From: Mucilaginibacter lappiensis
GTDB taxonomy: Bacteria; Bacteroidota; Bacteroidia; Sphingobacteriales; Sphingobacteriaceae
Length of the DNA stretch: 64,000 bases
Reading direction: 5' to 3'
NCBI RefSeq assembly: GCF_900155965.1
Contig: NZ_FTMG01000003.1
Location: 124,001 to 188,000, forward strand
Shown: in pieces, positions 34,747-43,841 of the stretch
Position numbering within the stretch: the first letter of the stretch is position 1
Layout of the letters: the number at the start of each line of letters is the position of its first letter
Notes under the pieces: generated by a model
Seen by the model: the letters and a program-made list of their open reading frames with translations, nothing else
Databases searched by the model: none
Told to the model about the DNA's origin: nothing
Program-made: the position numbers and the translations under genes

Positions 34747-35226
34747 ATGAATAGCGAAACAGAAATCAATCTTGATAAAACCGACCTGCACATTTTACGC
34801 CTCATGCAGGAAAACGCCCGGATATCAAATGCCGACATGGCTCGCGAGCTGGGTATGGCGCCATCTGGCGTATTGGAACGTGTAAAAAAACTGGAGCAAA
34901 AAAATGTAATTCAACAGTATACCACCCGTATTAACCCAGCTGCCCTGCAGCAAAAACTGCTGGCATTTGTTTTTATGAAAGCATCCGACGGACCAGGTTA
35001 TAGCGGCGCTACATTGGAGCTTGCCAAAATACCCGAAGTACAGGAAGTGCATCATGTGGCGGGTGACGATTGCTACCTGGTGAAAGTGCGCACTTACGAC
35101 TCGGCTTCATTGATGAGTATTATGCGTAACCAGTTTGCCAAAATACCCAACATCATTAGTACCCGAACCACTATAGTACTGGAAACGGTTAAAGAAGAAC
35201 AACAATTAGTTATACCCGAAAAATAA
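34747..35226 (+). CDS. Lrp/AsnC family transcriptional regulator
   Basis: The 159-residue protein has the AsnC-type helix-turn-helix (LDKTDLHILRLMQENARISN, then DMARELGMAPSGVLERVKKLEQKNVI) and the RAM/AsnC ligand domain (IPEVQEVHHVAGDDCYLVKV, RTYDSASLMSIMRNQF). Lrp-like regulators sense amino acids or related metabolites. It ends 8 bp before an EamA-type transporter gene, so it probably controls export through that partner, a common pairing for amino-acid efflux. Two palindromes upstream fit self-regulation. Confidence 0.93.
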   Translation: MNSETEINLDKTDLHILRLMQENARISNADMARELGMAPSGVLERVKKLEQKNVIQQYTTRINPAALQQKLLAFVFMKASDGPGYSGATLELAKIPEVQEVHHVAGDDCYLVKVRTYDSASLMSIMRNQFAKIPNIISTRTTIVLETVKEEQQLVIPEK

Positions 35227-35234
35227 ATATCATC

Positions 35235-36188
35235 ATGGCCTTAACACCTCAAAAATCCGCATCTCCATTAATGGTTATCATCGCCTTTGCAACAGTTTAT
35301 ATTGTTTGGGGTTCGACGTATTTTTTTATAAAAATGGCTGTCGATGGGTTTCCCCCCTTGTTGTTGGGCGCTCTTCGTTTTCTTACTGCCGGTATTTTGC
35401 TATTGACCTGGTGTAAAATTAAAGGCGAACAGATTTTTATCAAACGCAATATTATTCATGCTGCTGTTACCGGCTTTTTGCTGTTGGTAATAGGCAATGG
35501 CGCCGTAATTTGGGTTGAACAAACGCTCCCCAGTGCTATGGTGGCCATTATGGTATCATCAGCTCCTATTTGGTTTGTATTGTTTGACAAACAAAACTGG
35601 CGTGTAAATTTCAAAAACACATCTACCATTGTTGGTTTAATTATAGGTTTTGCCGGTGTGGTGTTACTATTCAGCGAACAAATACGAGGCTTGTTTGATT
35701 CCTCAACCGGGCTCTCTAAACTGCCGGGAATGTTGCTGTTACTCATTGGTGCCATGTCATGGGCATCCGGGTCATTATATTCTAAATACAATAATACACA
35801 AGGATCAGCCTCGGTAAATACAGCCTGGCAGATGCTGGCCGCAGGCTTAGTGTTTTTACCATCGAGTTTTTTAACCCACGAAGTTCAAAACCTGCAATGG
35901 CAAAACATACCAACCCATAGTTGGCTTGCTTTACTTTACCTGATAATTTTTGGCTCCATTGCCGCATTTAGCGCTTATGTATGGCTTTTGCAGGTTCGCC
36001 CGGCAACTCAAGTAAGTACTTATGCTTATGTAAACCCGGTTATAGCGGTTATACTCGGGGTGTTGTTTGCTCACGAAAGCATTACCCTTTTACAAGTAGG
36101 CGGCCTGGTGATTATCCTGGGCAGTGTGCTGCTTATCAACCTAAGCAAATACCGTAAAGAAAAACAGGCAAAAATGGAACTGGCGTAA
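35235..36188 (+). CDS. EamA/DMT-superfamily exporter
   Basis: The 317-residue protein has ten hydrophobic segments and two EamA repeats (FATVYIVWGSTYFFIKMAVD, PPLLLGALRFLTAGILLL; then FGSIAAFSAYVWLLQVRPA). Members of this family export amino acids, drugs or metabolites. Only 8 bp separate it from the Lrp regulator, so the two form an operon. The C-terminus (SKYRKEKQAKMELA) is cytosolic. A hairpin follows the stop. Confidence 0.92.
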   Translation: MALTPQKSASPLMVIIAFATVYIVWGSTYFFIKMAVDGFPPLLLGALRFLTAGILLLTWCKIKGEQIFIKRNIIHAAVTGFLLLVIGNGAVIWVEQTLPSAMVAIMVSSAPIWFVLFDKQNWRVNFKNTSTIVGLIIGFAGVVLLFSEQIRGLFDSSTGLSKLPGMLLLLIGAMSWASGSLYSKYNNTQGSASVNTAWQMLAAGLVFLPSSFLTHEVQNLQWQNIPTHSWLALLYLIIFGSIAAFSAYVWLLQVRPATQVSTYAYVNPVIAVILGVLFAHESITLLQVGGLVIILGSVLLINLSKYRKEKQAKMELA

Positions 36189-36189
36189 G

Positions 36190-36272
36190 CCGAGGGTCAA
36201 GAATCGAGATCCAAGAAAGTCCCATTTTGGTAACCATAGTCTTGATTCTTGACTCTAATCTCTTGCTTCTGC
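36190..36272. repeat. Heptad-word hairpin (AATCAAG family)
   Basis: GGGTCAAGAATCGAGATCCA faces GTCTTGATTCTTGACTCTAA and CTCTTGCTTCTG. It separates the convergent EamA and ABC ATPase genes. Confidence 0.75.
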
Positions 36273-36273
36273 T

Positions 36274-37281
36274 TCAATTCTCCCATTTTCCAAACTCAAA
36301 GTATTTATTGATGTTGATGCTGATTTTAGTACCCTTGGGATATTTACCCCTATCGTGATTAGTTACCCGGAGAATAACTCCCTCGCGCTCAATGATCAGT
36401 TCTTCATAAAAACCTTTGAACAACACCTGCGTTACCAACCACTTGTTACCCAAAACACCTAACTTAATATGTTCGGCGTATATAACCACTACACCACGCC
36501 TGCTTTTGATACCGCAAACTTTGGCCTGGGTAGAGGTAAGCTGACTACAGCTAGCCAATATCTGCGAGGTATACAACAGTTTAGGTGAATGATACAATTG
36601 CTCCGGGCTGCCATTTTCAACTATCTCCCCTTCCTTCAGTACAATCAGTTCATCGGCCATCGACAGGATCTCGGCGGGGTCATGGGATACCAGCACCACA
36701 GTAACTCCCCATGCCTTTACAATGTAACGGATATCATGCTGCAATCCTTCGCGATAGGTAGCGTCAACCTGGTTAAAAGGCTCATCCAGCAACAATACTT
36801 CCGGACGACTGATCAAGGCTTTGGCAATGGTTACCCGTTGTTTTTCGCCGCCGCTTAATTTACCAAAGGGCTGCTCCTTCAACTGATAAATATGAAGCAT
36901 ATTGAGGACCTCGGTCACTTTTTGTATGGTCAGGCTTTTATCTTCTTCCTGAAGCCCGGCAGCTATCGTATCCCAAACAGACAATTGTGCATCCATATCG
37001 CTTCCGTTTTGGGTAACCAAGCGCATTACCTGATGGGCATGCTGTAGTCCATTATCCCTGCTTAAAACCTGCTCTTCCTTAAAAAAAACTTCGCCATGAT
37101 CTGGCTGTAAGTGACCGTATAGCAAATTGAGCAGTGTAGTTTTACCGCTGCCGCTTTCGCCAACAATGGCGGTAATTTTACCCTTGGGAATAAATATGGT
37201 TATATTGTTAACACCGGAAGATTTATCACCAAAAAAGTTTTTGGTAACTGATATGGTTTCCAGTATCAGGTCATTGTTCAT
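36274..37281 (-). CDS. ABC transporter ATP-binding protein
   Basis: The 335-residue ATPase has Walker A GESGSGKTTLLN, signature LSGGEKQRVTIAKAL, Walker B VLLLDEPFNQ and switch VVLVSHDPAEI. About 95 residues follow the nucleotide domain and include strands (ILRVTNHDRGKYPKGTKISI) resembling a TOBE-like regulatory domain, as in PotA/FbpC ATPases. No permease or binding protein is adjacent, so the substrate is unknown and it must work with genes elsewhere. The conserved noncoding element upstream is transcribed in its direction. Confidence 0.88.
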   Translation of the reverse strand: MNNDLILETISVTKNFFGDKSSGVNNITIFIPKGKITAIVGESGSGKTTLLNLLYGHLQPDHGEVFFKEEQVLSRDNGLQHAHQVMRLVTQNGSDMDAQLSVWDTIAAGLQEEDKSLTIQKVTEVLNMLHIYQLKEQPFGKLSGGEKQRVTIAKALISRPEVLLLDEPFNQVDATYREGLQHDIRYIVKAWGVTVVLVSHDPAEILSMADELIVLKEGEIVENGSPEQLYHSPKLLYTSQILASCSQLTSTQAKVCGIKSRRGVVVIYAEHIKLGVLGNKWLVTQVLFKGFYEELIIEREGVILRVTNHDRGKYPKGTKISININKYFEFGKWEN

Positions 37282-37454
37282 TTTGCAGGGGCGTTTTAAT
37301 TAGCTAATCAACTCTTATACAAGCGAGTATATCACTACGAATAAAGTACCTAATCTATAAAAAAGTTCAGGACCAAAAAATGATGATCAGCGGATATTTT
37401 AAAATGGCCGGCAAACAGATCTAACTTTGTAATTGATGATAGAAACCGCACCTC

Positions 37455-37765
37455 CATCAGGGCTGAAAAAACTTTTTAAACCTTAAATTTTAACATTTTT
37501 TTGTTCGAAAACGGGGTAAAAACGATTGAAAATTGATTTAAAAACCCTCATTTTAACACTTTTTAACAAATTCCAGTATGGTTTTGATGTGTTTTTAAAA
37601 CTTTAAAAAGTATCAAATAATTGACTATCAAATAACTACATACATAATGGTCGATTTTTGGTCTTGTTTTGTCTTTAACCAAACAGCCCGGCTTTCCTTT
37701 ATATCGGGAAACCGGGCTGCTGTACATACAAATGTACGAAAATACCTTTAGATAAATGATTTAGG
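37455..37765 (-). ncRNA. Conserved noncoding element, copy B (promoter, hairpin, AT-rich body)
   Basis: Read on the minus strand it has TTTATCT, TACATTTG (37729-37736), a hairpin at 37684-37719 (CAGCCCGG..CCGGGCTG extended by TTTCC/GGAAA), then AGTTATTTGATAGTCAAT, TTTTTAAAGTTTTAAAAAC, TTTGTTAAAAAGTGTTAAAA and GGTTTAAAAAGTTTTTT. These match copy A at 27485-27795 in order and spacing; I judge about 80 percent identity by eye. It lies about 170 bp upstream of the ABC ATPase start on the same strand. Confidence 0.55.
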
Positions 37766-37890
37766 GAACAAGGATTTTGAGACGTGGAACAAATATTTTT
37801 GGAACAAACAGCAGGAATCTTTGAACAATGCAAAACACCTTTGTAAGTAACTCTTTGCTCCTTGTTCCAAAAATCCTTACTCTAAAAATA
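37766..37890. repeat. Repeat words GGAACAAGGATTTTT / AAAAATCCTTGTTCC
   Basis: ACAAGGATTTTGAGACG and GGAACAAATATTTTTGGAAC face CCTTGTTCCAAAAATCCTTA (37860-37879) across about 60 bp. Kin lie at 39190-39235, 39815-40045 and 58432-58530. Confidence 0.65.
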
Positions 37891-37892
37891 CT

Positions 37893-39143
37893 TTACTCCA
37901 ACAATAACGCGTCCTCGTCGTCCGTCAGGCTCAATTGTATGGAATCACTGCCGGCTATACCCTCTACGCTGCCTTTAATGTGTGCCGCGTTCAGCAATAC
38001 TTTATCCAGTTGTTTCTCGCGCGATTTCCACATCTTTTCCATGGCATCACGCTCTTTTTGTATAGACAGGCGCATACTCATATAACCTTCGCGGATAGCT
38101 TTCCATTGTTCAGAAAATTCGCTGCTGGTTAAATAATCATACAGCAAGTGCATTTTATCGCCTTTGTTATCCTGCGATTTGGCTTGGTTGGATAGTTTGA
38201 TCACTCCATCGCGCAGGATATAGGACACCGCTTTTACTTCATCAAAGCTACAGATCCAAACCCCATCCTTTTCGCCAAAGCAATCCATCCCTTTGGGGTA
38301 ACATTGGGTAACAATTACGGCAACATCTACGCCTACACTGCGCATATCTTTTTTCAGCTTCTCGATCCAATCGGTGCCGAAGGTGGCTGTACGCTTACTT
38401 TCATAAATGATCTTCCCGCACTCCTGCCCAAACTGGTTACGTACGGTTTGAACACAATCGGCTCCCCGAACGCCCTTACCTACTTCACTGATCACATCAA
38501 ACGGGAAATAATTACGCAGCAACTCTTCCAGTATCAGTTCCTGCGCCTCGCCCTGTAACTGCATGGAGCCTTGCTCGGCCTTTCGTTTCATTTCTTCGGC
38601 CAGCTTTTTCTGGTCGTCGAGCTGTTTTTCCAGCTCCTTTACTTTGAGCTGATATTCGGTATCTTTTATACTATGGCGTTCGTTTTCCTGCTTACGGATC
38701 TGCTCGCTCAGTTCGTTACGCTGCTCCTGCAATTTGCGTTGCAGGGCAAGCTCCATTTCCTCTTCTTTTTGCTGCAATTGTTTTTCGCGCTGTAAAAATT
38801 CCAATTCTTTCTGGCGAGATAGTTTTAGCTTTTCTTCGGTTTCCTGGGCCGATGTTTTAAGCATCGTCATCTGGTTCTCATAATCCTGACTGATGGATTT
38901 ACGCAGGTTCTGCTCCATAGCCAATTGCAATTGCTTTTTTTCGTCATTAAGCCGCAACTCGAAAGCGTCCTTTTGCTGGCGCTCTTTGGTTAAATATTCC
39001 TCGTCTTTTTTACGGTACTCATCCTCTTTTTGGCGGGTATAATCCTGCATTTTAAGCCTAAGCTCCTTTTTATATTCCTCTGCCATCACTTCCTCTATCG
39101 GGAAACCAAAACCACAACTGGGGCACTTAACTTCTGTAGCCAT
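37893..39143 (-). CDS. DUF2130 protein with zinc knuckle and long coiled coil
   Basis: The 416-residue protein starts with a CxxC knuckle (KCPSCGFGFPIEEV), has a coiled coil of about 170 residues rich in EEKL/QRK, then the DUF2130 domain: LLRNYFPFDVISEVGKGVRG, ADCVQTV, IIYESKRTATFG and VAVIVTQCYPKG. The DUF2130 region resembles restriction-endonuclease-like folds (D...ExK pattern: ADC and ESK), so a nuclease role is possible but unproven. It stands alone, bounded by repeats. Confidence 0.88.
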   Translation of the reverse strand: MATEVKCPSCGFGFPIEEVMAEEYKKELRLKMQDYTRQKEDEYRKKDEEYLTKERQQKDAFELRLNDEKKQLQLAMEQNLRKSISQDYENQMTMLKTSAQETEEKLKLSRQKELEFLQREKQLQQKEEEMELALQRKLQEQRNELSEQIRKQENERHSIKDTEYQLKVKELEKQLDDQKKLAEEMKRKAEQGSMQLQGEAQELILEELLRNYFPFDVISEVGKGVRGADCVQTVRNQFGQECGKIIYESKRTATFGTDWIEKLKKDMRSVGVDVAVIVTQCYPKGMDCFGEKDGVWICSFDEVKAVSYILRDGVIKLSNQAKSQDNKGDKMHLLYDYLTSSEFSEQWKAIREGYMSMRLSIQKERDAMEKMWKSREKQLDKVLLNAAHIKGSVEGIAGSDSIQLSLTDDEDALLLE

Positions 39144-39189
39144 ATAATAAATACTGCGAAAAATAGTTCTTCAGATCAAAGATAATGTT

Positions 39190-39320
39190 TTTTGGAACAA
39201 GGATTTTTGGAACAAAGCGTAAGGATTCTTGTTTAGATTTCAGAAAGCCTTTTTTGTTCTCTCTTTGCCGCGAAACGGAAGAGAGGGTAGCTAAGCGCAG
39301 ACCGGAGTGAGTTGTCAACA
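39190..39320. repeat. Two repeat families upstream of DUF2130
   Basis: GGAACAAGGATTTTTGGAAC words (39194 on) are followed by CTCTCTTTGCCGCGAAACGG and GCGCAGACCGGAGTGAGTTG (39259-39320), matching 14085-14160. Confidence 0.6.
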
Positions 39321-39407
39321 CCAGGCAATTTCTGCCTGAAATTTTAATTTACATGCACACAACATACCGCGGTTGCAGTTATCAATTATAATGTCGAAAT
39401 TTAAACG

Positions 39408-39809
39408 ATGCAAATTTTACAAATAGGAAAGGCAATGTGGAGCTATGATTATGAAATTGCAGCATGCACATTGATTGACGCGGCTGGAGGGCTTTTTTCG
39501 CTCACCCCGCCCCCACACCATCGCGAAGGTGAAATTATATTAACTTCCGGCGCCCTGGTAATTGATGGTTATAACTATTTGGATATTCCCTTAAACCAGC
39601 TGGAACAGGTTTACCTGGGATTTGATGAGGTATACAAACGTTCGCTCATTAAAAATAATGGTACGTTTTGGCAACCCTTAAGACTTCGTTACAAAGTTGC
39701 CGATGGGCTCAATACTATATACCTGATGATTGACAATAGCCTTTTCGGCACCAAAAACCAGCTTTGGTTTGATACCTTGAAACAATTACTGGCCGACGAA
39801 GATATTTAG
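39408..39809 (+). CDS. Hypothetical protein, mostly beta
   Basis: The 133-residue product has no signal peptide or membrane segment. It begins MQILQIGKAMWSYDYEIAAC and shows strands such as GEIILTSGALVIDGYNYLDI and FWQPLRLRYKVADG, similar in look to small PH-like or beta-sandwich proteins. I recognise no family. It is flanked by repeat words on both sides and is likely its own unit. Confidence 0.6.
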   Translation: MQILQIGKAMWSYDYEIAACTLIDAAGGLFSLTPPPHHREGEIILTSGALVIDGYNYLDIPLNQLEQVYLGFDEVYKRSLIKNNGTFWQPLRLRYKVADGLNTIYLMIDNSLFGTKNQLWFDTLKQLLADEDI

Positions 39810-39811
39810 TT

Positions 39812-40045
39812 TCTTGGAGTAAGGATTTTTTTTAGACAAAAGGATTTTTAGAACAAGGATTTTTTCTTGGAGTAAAGACTTCCGGAACAATAATAAATAC
39901 TCTATTTAAGTCTGTCCCTACTCCAAAAATCCTTAATCTATCCTTACTCCAAAAAAAAGAGCAAGGATCTTTGAAACAAAACAAAAACCTTCGTAAGTCA
40001 GTCCCTGCTCCTTGTTCCAAAAATCCTTGCTCCAAGAATCTTAAA
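39812..40045. repeat. Dense GGAACAAGGATTTTT-type repeats between convergent genes
   Basis: Several rounds of TTCTTGGAGTAAGGATTTTT and the opposite CTCCTTGTTCCAAAAATCCT fill the gap up to the yceI stop. Arms on both sides pair imperfectly. Confidence 0.7.
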
Positions 40046-40056
40046 GTCCTAAAAAA

Positions 40057-40632
40057 TTATTTTGCTTTAGCAAACTCGCCGTTAGCTTTAATAGTTACTT
40101 CGTCGCTTAACATAGCAGCGCCAAATTTACTACCAAAATTAAAATCAGAACGTTTGATAACACCAGTTAACTGGAAACCTGCATCGTCAGCCTTGCTCAT
40201 TGGGTTGGTAATGGTACCACGGTACCATAAATCAAATGTAACCGGTTTGGTAACACCCGCTAAAGTAAGATTGCCTTTTAGCGCATAATGTTTATCAGAT
40301 GTTTTGGTGATACCTGTGCTGGTGAAAGTAAGGGTTGGTTTATTGGCAACATCAAAAAAATCGGCACTTGAAAGGTGTTTGTCACGATTTTCATTATCGG
40401 TACTTAAAGAAGCTGTTTGAACAGTAAAGGCAACTTTAGCATCGCTAAAATCGGGCTTTGCTGCAACTATGGTTGCATCAACGTTTTTAAAAGTTCCGTC
40501 AACATCGTTTACCAATAAGTGAGTCACTGTAAACTTAACGTTCGAGTGGTTTTTGTCGGCAGTCCAGGTTGTTTGTGCCGATGCAGCCGTGTATAAAAAC
40601 GCTGAGGCCAACAGGATAAAGATCTTTTTCAT
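40057..40632 (-). CDS. YceI-family periplasmic protein
   Basis: The 191-residue protein has signal peptide MKKIFILLASAFLYTAASAQ and a lipocalin-like YceI barrel: WTADKNHSNVKFTVTHLLVN, VDGTFKNVDATI, FFDVANKPTLTFTSTGI, GNLTLAGVTKPVTFDLWYRG. YceI proteins bind polyisoprenoids or related lipids in the periplasm. It is monocistronic, with a TACTTTTG -7 element on its strand at 40670-40677. Confidence 0.92.
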   Translation of the reverse strand: MKKIFILLASAFLYTAASAQTTWTADKNHSNVKFTVTHLLVNDVDGTFKNVDATIVAAKPDFSDAKVAFTVQTASLSTDNENRDKHLSSADFFDVANKPTLTFTSTGITKTSDKHYALKGNLTLAGVTKPVTFDLWYRGTITNPMSKADDAGFQLTGVIKRSDFNFGSKFGAAMLSDEVTIKANGEFAKAK

Positions 40633-40669
40633 TGTGTTTAATTTTTTTAAATTCCTTTTGTTTATGTAC

Positions 40670-40677
40670 CAAAAGTA
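40670..40677 (-). promoter_or_regulatory. Predicted -7 element of the YceI gene
   Basis: Read on the minus strand, TACTTTTG fits TAnnTTTG, 38 bp upstream of the start codon. No clear -33 was found. Confidence 0.45.
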
Positions 40678-40839
40678 TATATTTGAAACTGATCTTTTTC
40701 AAAATAAATGTTTAAACATCTTTTTATTGAAATTTAATGACAAATCTCTACTATTTTAGTGGACTTTATGTTGATACATATTGGTAATCGAATAGCCAGG
40801 GAGTATGTTATGACGATTCAAGAGAGACTAAAGGCTGTC

Positions 40840-40985
40840 GTTTTTAATTCCCTCCCCACGGGACGGGTACGTTGGATAGTGTAATGGCAGGGAGGGGTTT
40901 ATACGCGCAATGACTATACTATTCCATAAACCCCTTCCTCCCCTTCCCGAGGGAAGGAATCGCCCGGGGCTTTAGCTTTTTTGGG
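40840..40985. repeat. Long inverted repeat with CCCTCC / GGAGGG arms
   Basis: AATTCCCTCCCCACGGGACG and GGCAGGGAGGGGTTTATACG face CATAAACCCCTTCCTCCCCT and CCGAGGGAAGGAATC. No ORF lies inside. The fold would be long and imperfect. Between 40678 and 40840 nothing further was seen. Confidence 0.65.
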
Positions 40986-40999
40986 CAGGTGTCATGCGT

Positions 41000-41221
41000 C
41001 TACCCTTCCTCCGGAAAATGTTCATCAATAGCTATCCCGATTTGTTCCAGCGGTATAACGGCTGATGATGGTTCATGTTTAATATAAACCCAATTACCGG
41101 CATCTGTTTTCCCAATGGTATAATTAATGTTTTTATTATAAACATCAAACAACTTGGGAAATATCGAATGAATGCTTACCTGATAAGCTACATTATTGAT
41201 AGTTACTACAAAAGATTCCAC
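41000..41221 (-). CDS. Small hypothetical protein
   Basis: The 73 residues start MESFVVTINNVAYQVSIHSI and end with an acidic tail (EHFPEEG). They suggest a small beta protein, and similar short proteins (SFVVTINN, TDAGNWVYIKHE) occur in Sphingobacteriaceae in my memory, unnamed. No partner is evident. Confidence 0.55.
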   Translation of the reverse strand: MESFVVTINNVAYQVSIHSIFPKLFDVYNKNINYTIGKTDAGNWVYIKHEPSSAVIPLEQIGIAIDEHFPEEG

Positions 41222-41454
41222 GTTAACCGGGTTATAACTTATACTAAGTTAGTGTTTTTCACAGCTTTGGTAAAAATTAAGGATTAAATAATTTTTTGTG
41301 GTCAATTATATCCGTTAACTGTGCTCCGAATATATGCTATATGCACAAAACGATAACAAAAATTGCTCTTTATGAAAACTTTTTACGTGCAACAGCGTTA
41401 AGTGTGGAATAATTAACTAGAAAACACACTAAATTGTAAACTTACAAGGTTACT

Positions 41455-41922
41455 ATGAACATCAACAATTATTACACAAAAGCAGCCATGCTGGTTATTT
41501 CATTAGGCTTGATTACAGCCATCCAATCATGTACTAAAAAAAGCGAACTCACAGATGCCACAGCAGATCCAAACCTGGTAGGTGCATGGAAAAGAGTGAT
41601 ACCCCGCACCCCACTGGGTGATAGTGTACAAACTATTGCTTTTTATGATGGAGCTCAGTTTGCAACCCTACAAACTGATGTTTATGCCACTCCGGTAACT
41701 AAAAATGCAACTAGTACGCTTTATAAAGGAACATATAATACCAACGGCACTGTAGTTTATCTTAATTTAAACCAAAAACTAAACTCTACAGATCCTAATA
41801 GCAGTGGTTCACCTATAAGTCAGCTCATTTTTGATAAAGCACCATATAAAATAAGTGGTAATTTAGATACGCTTACAGTTACTTCCGGAGGTACATTGAA
41901 GTACACTAAAGTTAATCAATAA
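41455..41922 (+). CDS. Lipoprotein of unknown function
   Basis: The 155-residue product has a lipoprotein signal (LGLITAIQSCTKKSE, lipobox cysteine after IQS). The mature part is a Ser/Thr-rich beta domain (GAWKRVIPRTPLGDSV, YKGTYNTNGTVVYLNLNQKL) of the lipocalin-like type found in Bacteroidota lipoproteins that start with a GxW strand. Function unknown. It precedes a methyltransferase gene by about 100 bp. Confidence 0.75.
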   Translation: MNINNYYTKAAMLVISLGLITAIQSCTKKSELTDATADPNLVGAWKRVIPRTPLGDSVQTIAFYDGAQFATLQTDVYATPVTKNATSTLYKGTYNTNGTVVYLNLNQKLNSTDPNSSGSPISQLIFDKAPYKISGNLDTLTVTSGGTLKYTKVNQ

Positions 41923-42028
41923 ACGCCGATAGATTTTCAGAGAGAAAGCCGGGCTTTAATAAAGTAAACTCAAAATTTAGACAAACTTAATTGAGCCTCT
42001 TTAATTAAGCCCTTTAAATACTGCGTAA

Positions 42029-42622
42029 ATGAATTCATTCCGATATCTGCAGCGTCAGTTGATACGTCTGAAAATAGATCTTTTAACGCAACGAACTTTT
42101 TTAGCCGGGAAGGTTTCCAGCATCGATGATAAAAACATTATTAAAACAGTAAGCACCAATTATGAAGAGTTAGAAATTATTTTTTCACAGAAAATTTCAC
42201 TAAAGCCCAGTGATGTGATCATTGATGTTGGTTGTGGTAAAGGCAGGGTATTTAATTATCTCTTATACAAAGGCTTTACAAACAAAATGATTGGTTATGA
42301 AATTAACCAAATGGTGGGTAACAAAACAAAAAAAAGGCTTAGTCGCTTCAAAAACGTGGAGATCCGTTGCGATAATATTTTTGATAATTTTCCCGGGCAA
42401 GGAAATATATTCTATTTATACAATCCCTTTAAAGAAGTCATGGTAACGGCATTTGCACACCAGATATTAGAAATAGCGGATAGGGACCCCATCATTATAT
42501 ATAACAATCCTGTTCATTTAGGGGTTTTTGATAACGAGAATTTTTCCTGTGAACTTTTTGATATCGCTGTGCCTAAATATGGTTACAGTTTTACCTATTC
42601 GATAATTAAATTAAGAAAATAA
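42029..42622 (+). CDS. Class I SAM-dependent methyltransferase
   Basis: The 197-residue protein has motif I VIIDVGCGKGRVFNYLL and GYEINQMVGNKTKKRL, the standard SAM-binding loop and acidic strand. The target is unknown. The N-terminal helical region is basic (YLQRQLIRLKIDLLTQRTFL), which could bind a nucleic acid or a membrane surface. AT-rich base use compared with neighbours hints at horizontal arrival. Confidence 0.85.
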   Translation: MNSFRYLQRQLIRLKIDLLTQRTFLAGKVSSIDDKNIIKTVSTNYEELEIIFSQKISLKPSDVIIDVGCGKGRVFNYLLYKGFTNKMIGYEINQMVGNKTKKRLSRFKNVEIRCDNIFDNFPGQGNIFYLYNPFKEVMVTAFAHQILEIADRDPIIIYNNPVHLGVFDNENFSCELFDIAVPKYGYSFTYSIIKLRK

Positions 42623-42790
42623 AAACAGGCCAGATTTGATTTAGAAATCATTTATTGCAGTAATGCTAACCCTGTAAATGCTTTTTACCAACTTCGAGCT
42701 TAAATACGGTGCTGTACTGTTTGTTCTTTTTCATTTACCCTGTCCTCAAATAGTGTCTAACTTTGGGGGCTGGGTAAATGATATAGCTAA

Positions 42791-43609
42791 CTATCTTCCT
42801 TCCAGGTTATCACGATATTGTTTCAGAGCCCTTAAAATGGACCTGGCTATTTCATTTTGGCCCGCGCTTGAATTAAGATATTCCTCATCTGCGGCATTAT
42901 TAATAAAACCGGTTTCAACTAACACAGCAGGCATACCACTTTGTGCCAATACCAGCACCCCCTGTTCCTTTACCCCGTGACTGTGCCGGTCATCTGTTTT
43001 TTTAAACTCATGATCAATCAGATCGCCAAATTGTATACTTTGTTTGCGATATTTTTGCTGAAAAGCATTTAATACAATGGTATTTACAACCGCATCGCTG
43101 CCATAGCCATTATACTTATCCTTATAATCCTTTTCAATATAAATAGAGGCATTTTCGCGCAGGGCTTCCCGTTGCTCCTGGCTCCGGTGAAAACCATATA
43201 CGAGCAACAAAGTTCCACGCTCGGTACTATGTTTTTGGGGTGATGAGTTACAATGTATAGATATAAACAGGTTGCCATGATTGTCGTTAGCTATATCTGC
43301 ACGTTTGTGCAACTCTACAAAAACATCGGTGCTGCGGGTCATAACTACTTTAACGCCACTCATTTCGTCGTTAATCAAGTCGCGTAGTTTTTTGGCGATA
43401 CTCAAGGCTATGTTTTTTTCTTTGGAGTAAGCGCCATGTGCACCCGGATCTTTGCCGCCGTGCCCGGCATCAACTATTACGGTTTTAAACTTAAAAGTGC
43501 TTCTGCCGGTAACGTCCTGCTGTGCAAAAGCGGCACCTGCGCTAAACAGACCAGCTATAAAAAAAAGAAGAAAAGCTATATAATTACTTTTTAGGCAAAT
43601 GGCAGGCAT
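42791..43609 (-). CDS. N-acetylmuramoyl-L-alanine amidase
   Basis: The 272-residue protein has a signal peptide and an Amidase_3 zinc domain: IVDAGHGGKDPGAHG, MTRSTDVFVELHKRADIAND, FISIHCNSSPQK and VLVETGFINNAADEEYL (catalytic Glu). It cuts the amide bond between MurNAc and the peptide stem in the periplasm, as AmiA/B/C do. No activator or LysM domain is attached. It probably acts in cell separation or wall turnover. Confidence 0.92.
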   Translation of the reverse strand: MPAICLKSNYIAFLLFFIAGLFSAGAAFAQQDVTGRSTFKFKTVIVDAGHGGKDPGAHGAYSKEKNIALSIAKKLRDLINDEMSGVKVVMTRSTDVFVELHKRADIANDNHGNLFISIHCNSSPQKHSTERGTLLLVYGFHRSQEQREALRENASIYIEKDYKDKYNGYGSDAVVNTIVLNAFQQKYRKQSIQFGDLIDHEFKKTDDRHSHGVKEQGVLVLAQSGMPAVLVETGFINNAADEEYLNSSAGQNEIARSILRALKQYRDNLEGR

Positions 43610-43841
43610 GAATAATATATTGGTATAGGTAGTAAAACATTTCCATCAATTTACATTGAGTAGAATATTGTTTTACGTGTATAGTTTAAAAGTATTTAAA
43701 TTAATATGGCAAAGGTAATATTACTTAACGTGTTAGCACAGTTTTTTATATTTTCGGTTATTAATATATTTAAAGTAATTATACATTTACGCCCCCGGCG
43801 CCATAATTTTATCGCCGGATATATCAGTACAGTTAACCCTT

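Noticed and set aside
36274..37281. ATPase as CcmA partner of CcmB
   Set aside because: It is 31 kb away, has about 95 residues after the ATPase core that CcmA lacks, and no family-specific motif points to heme export.
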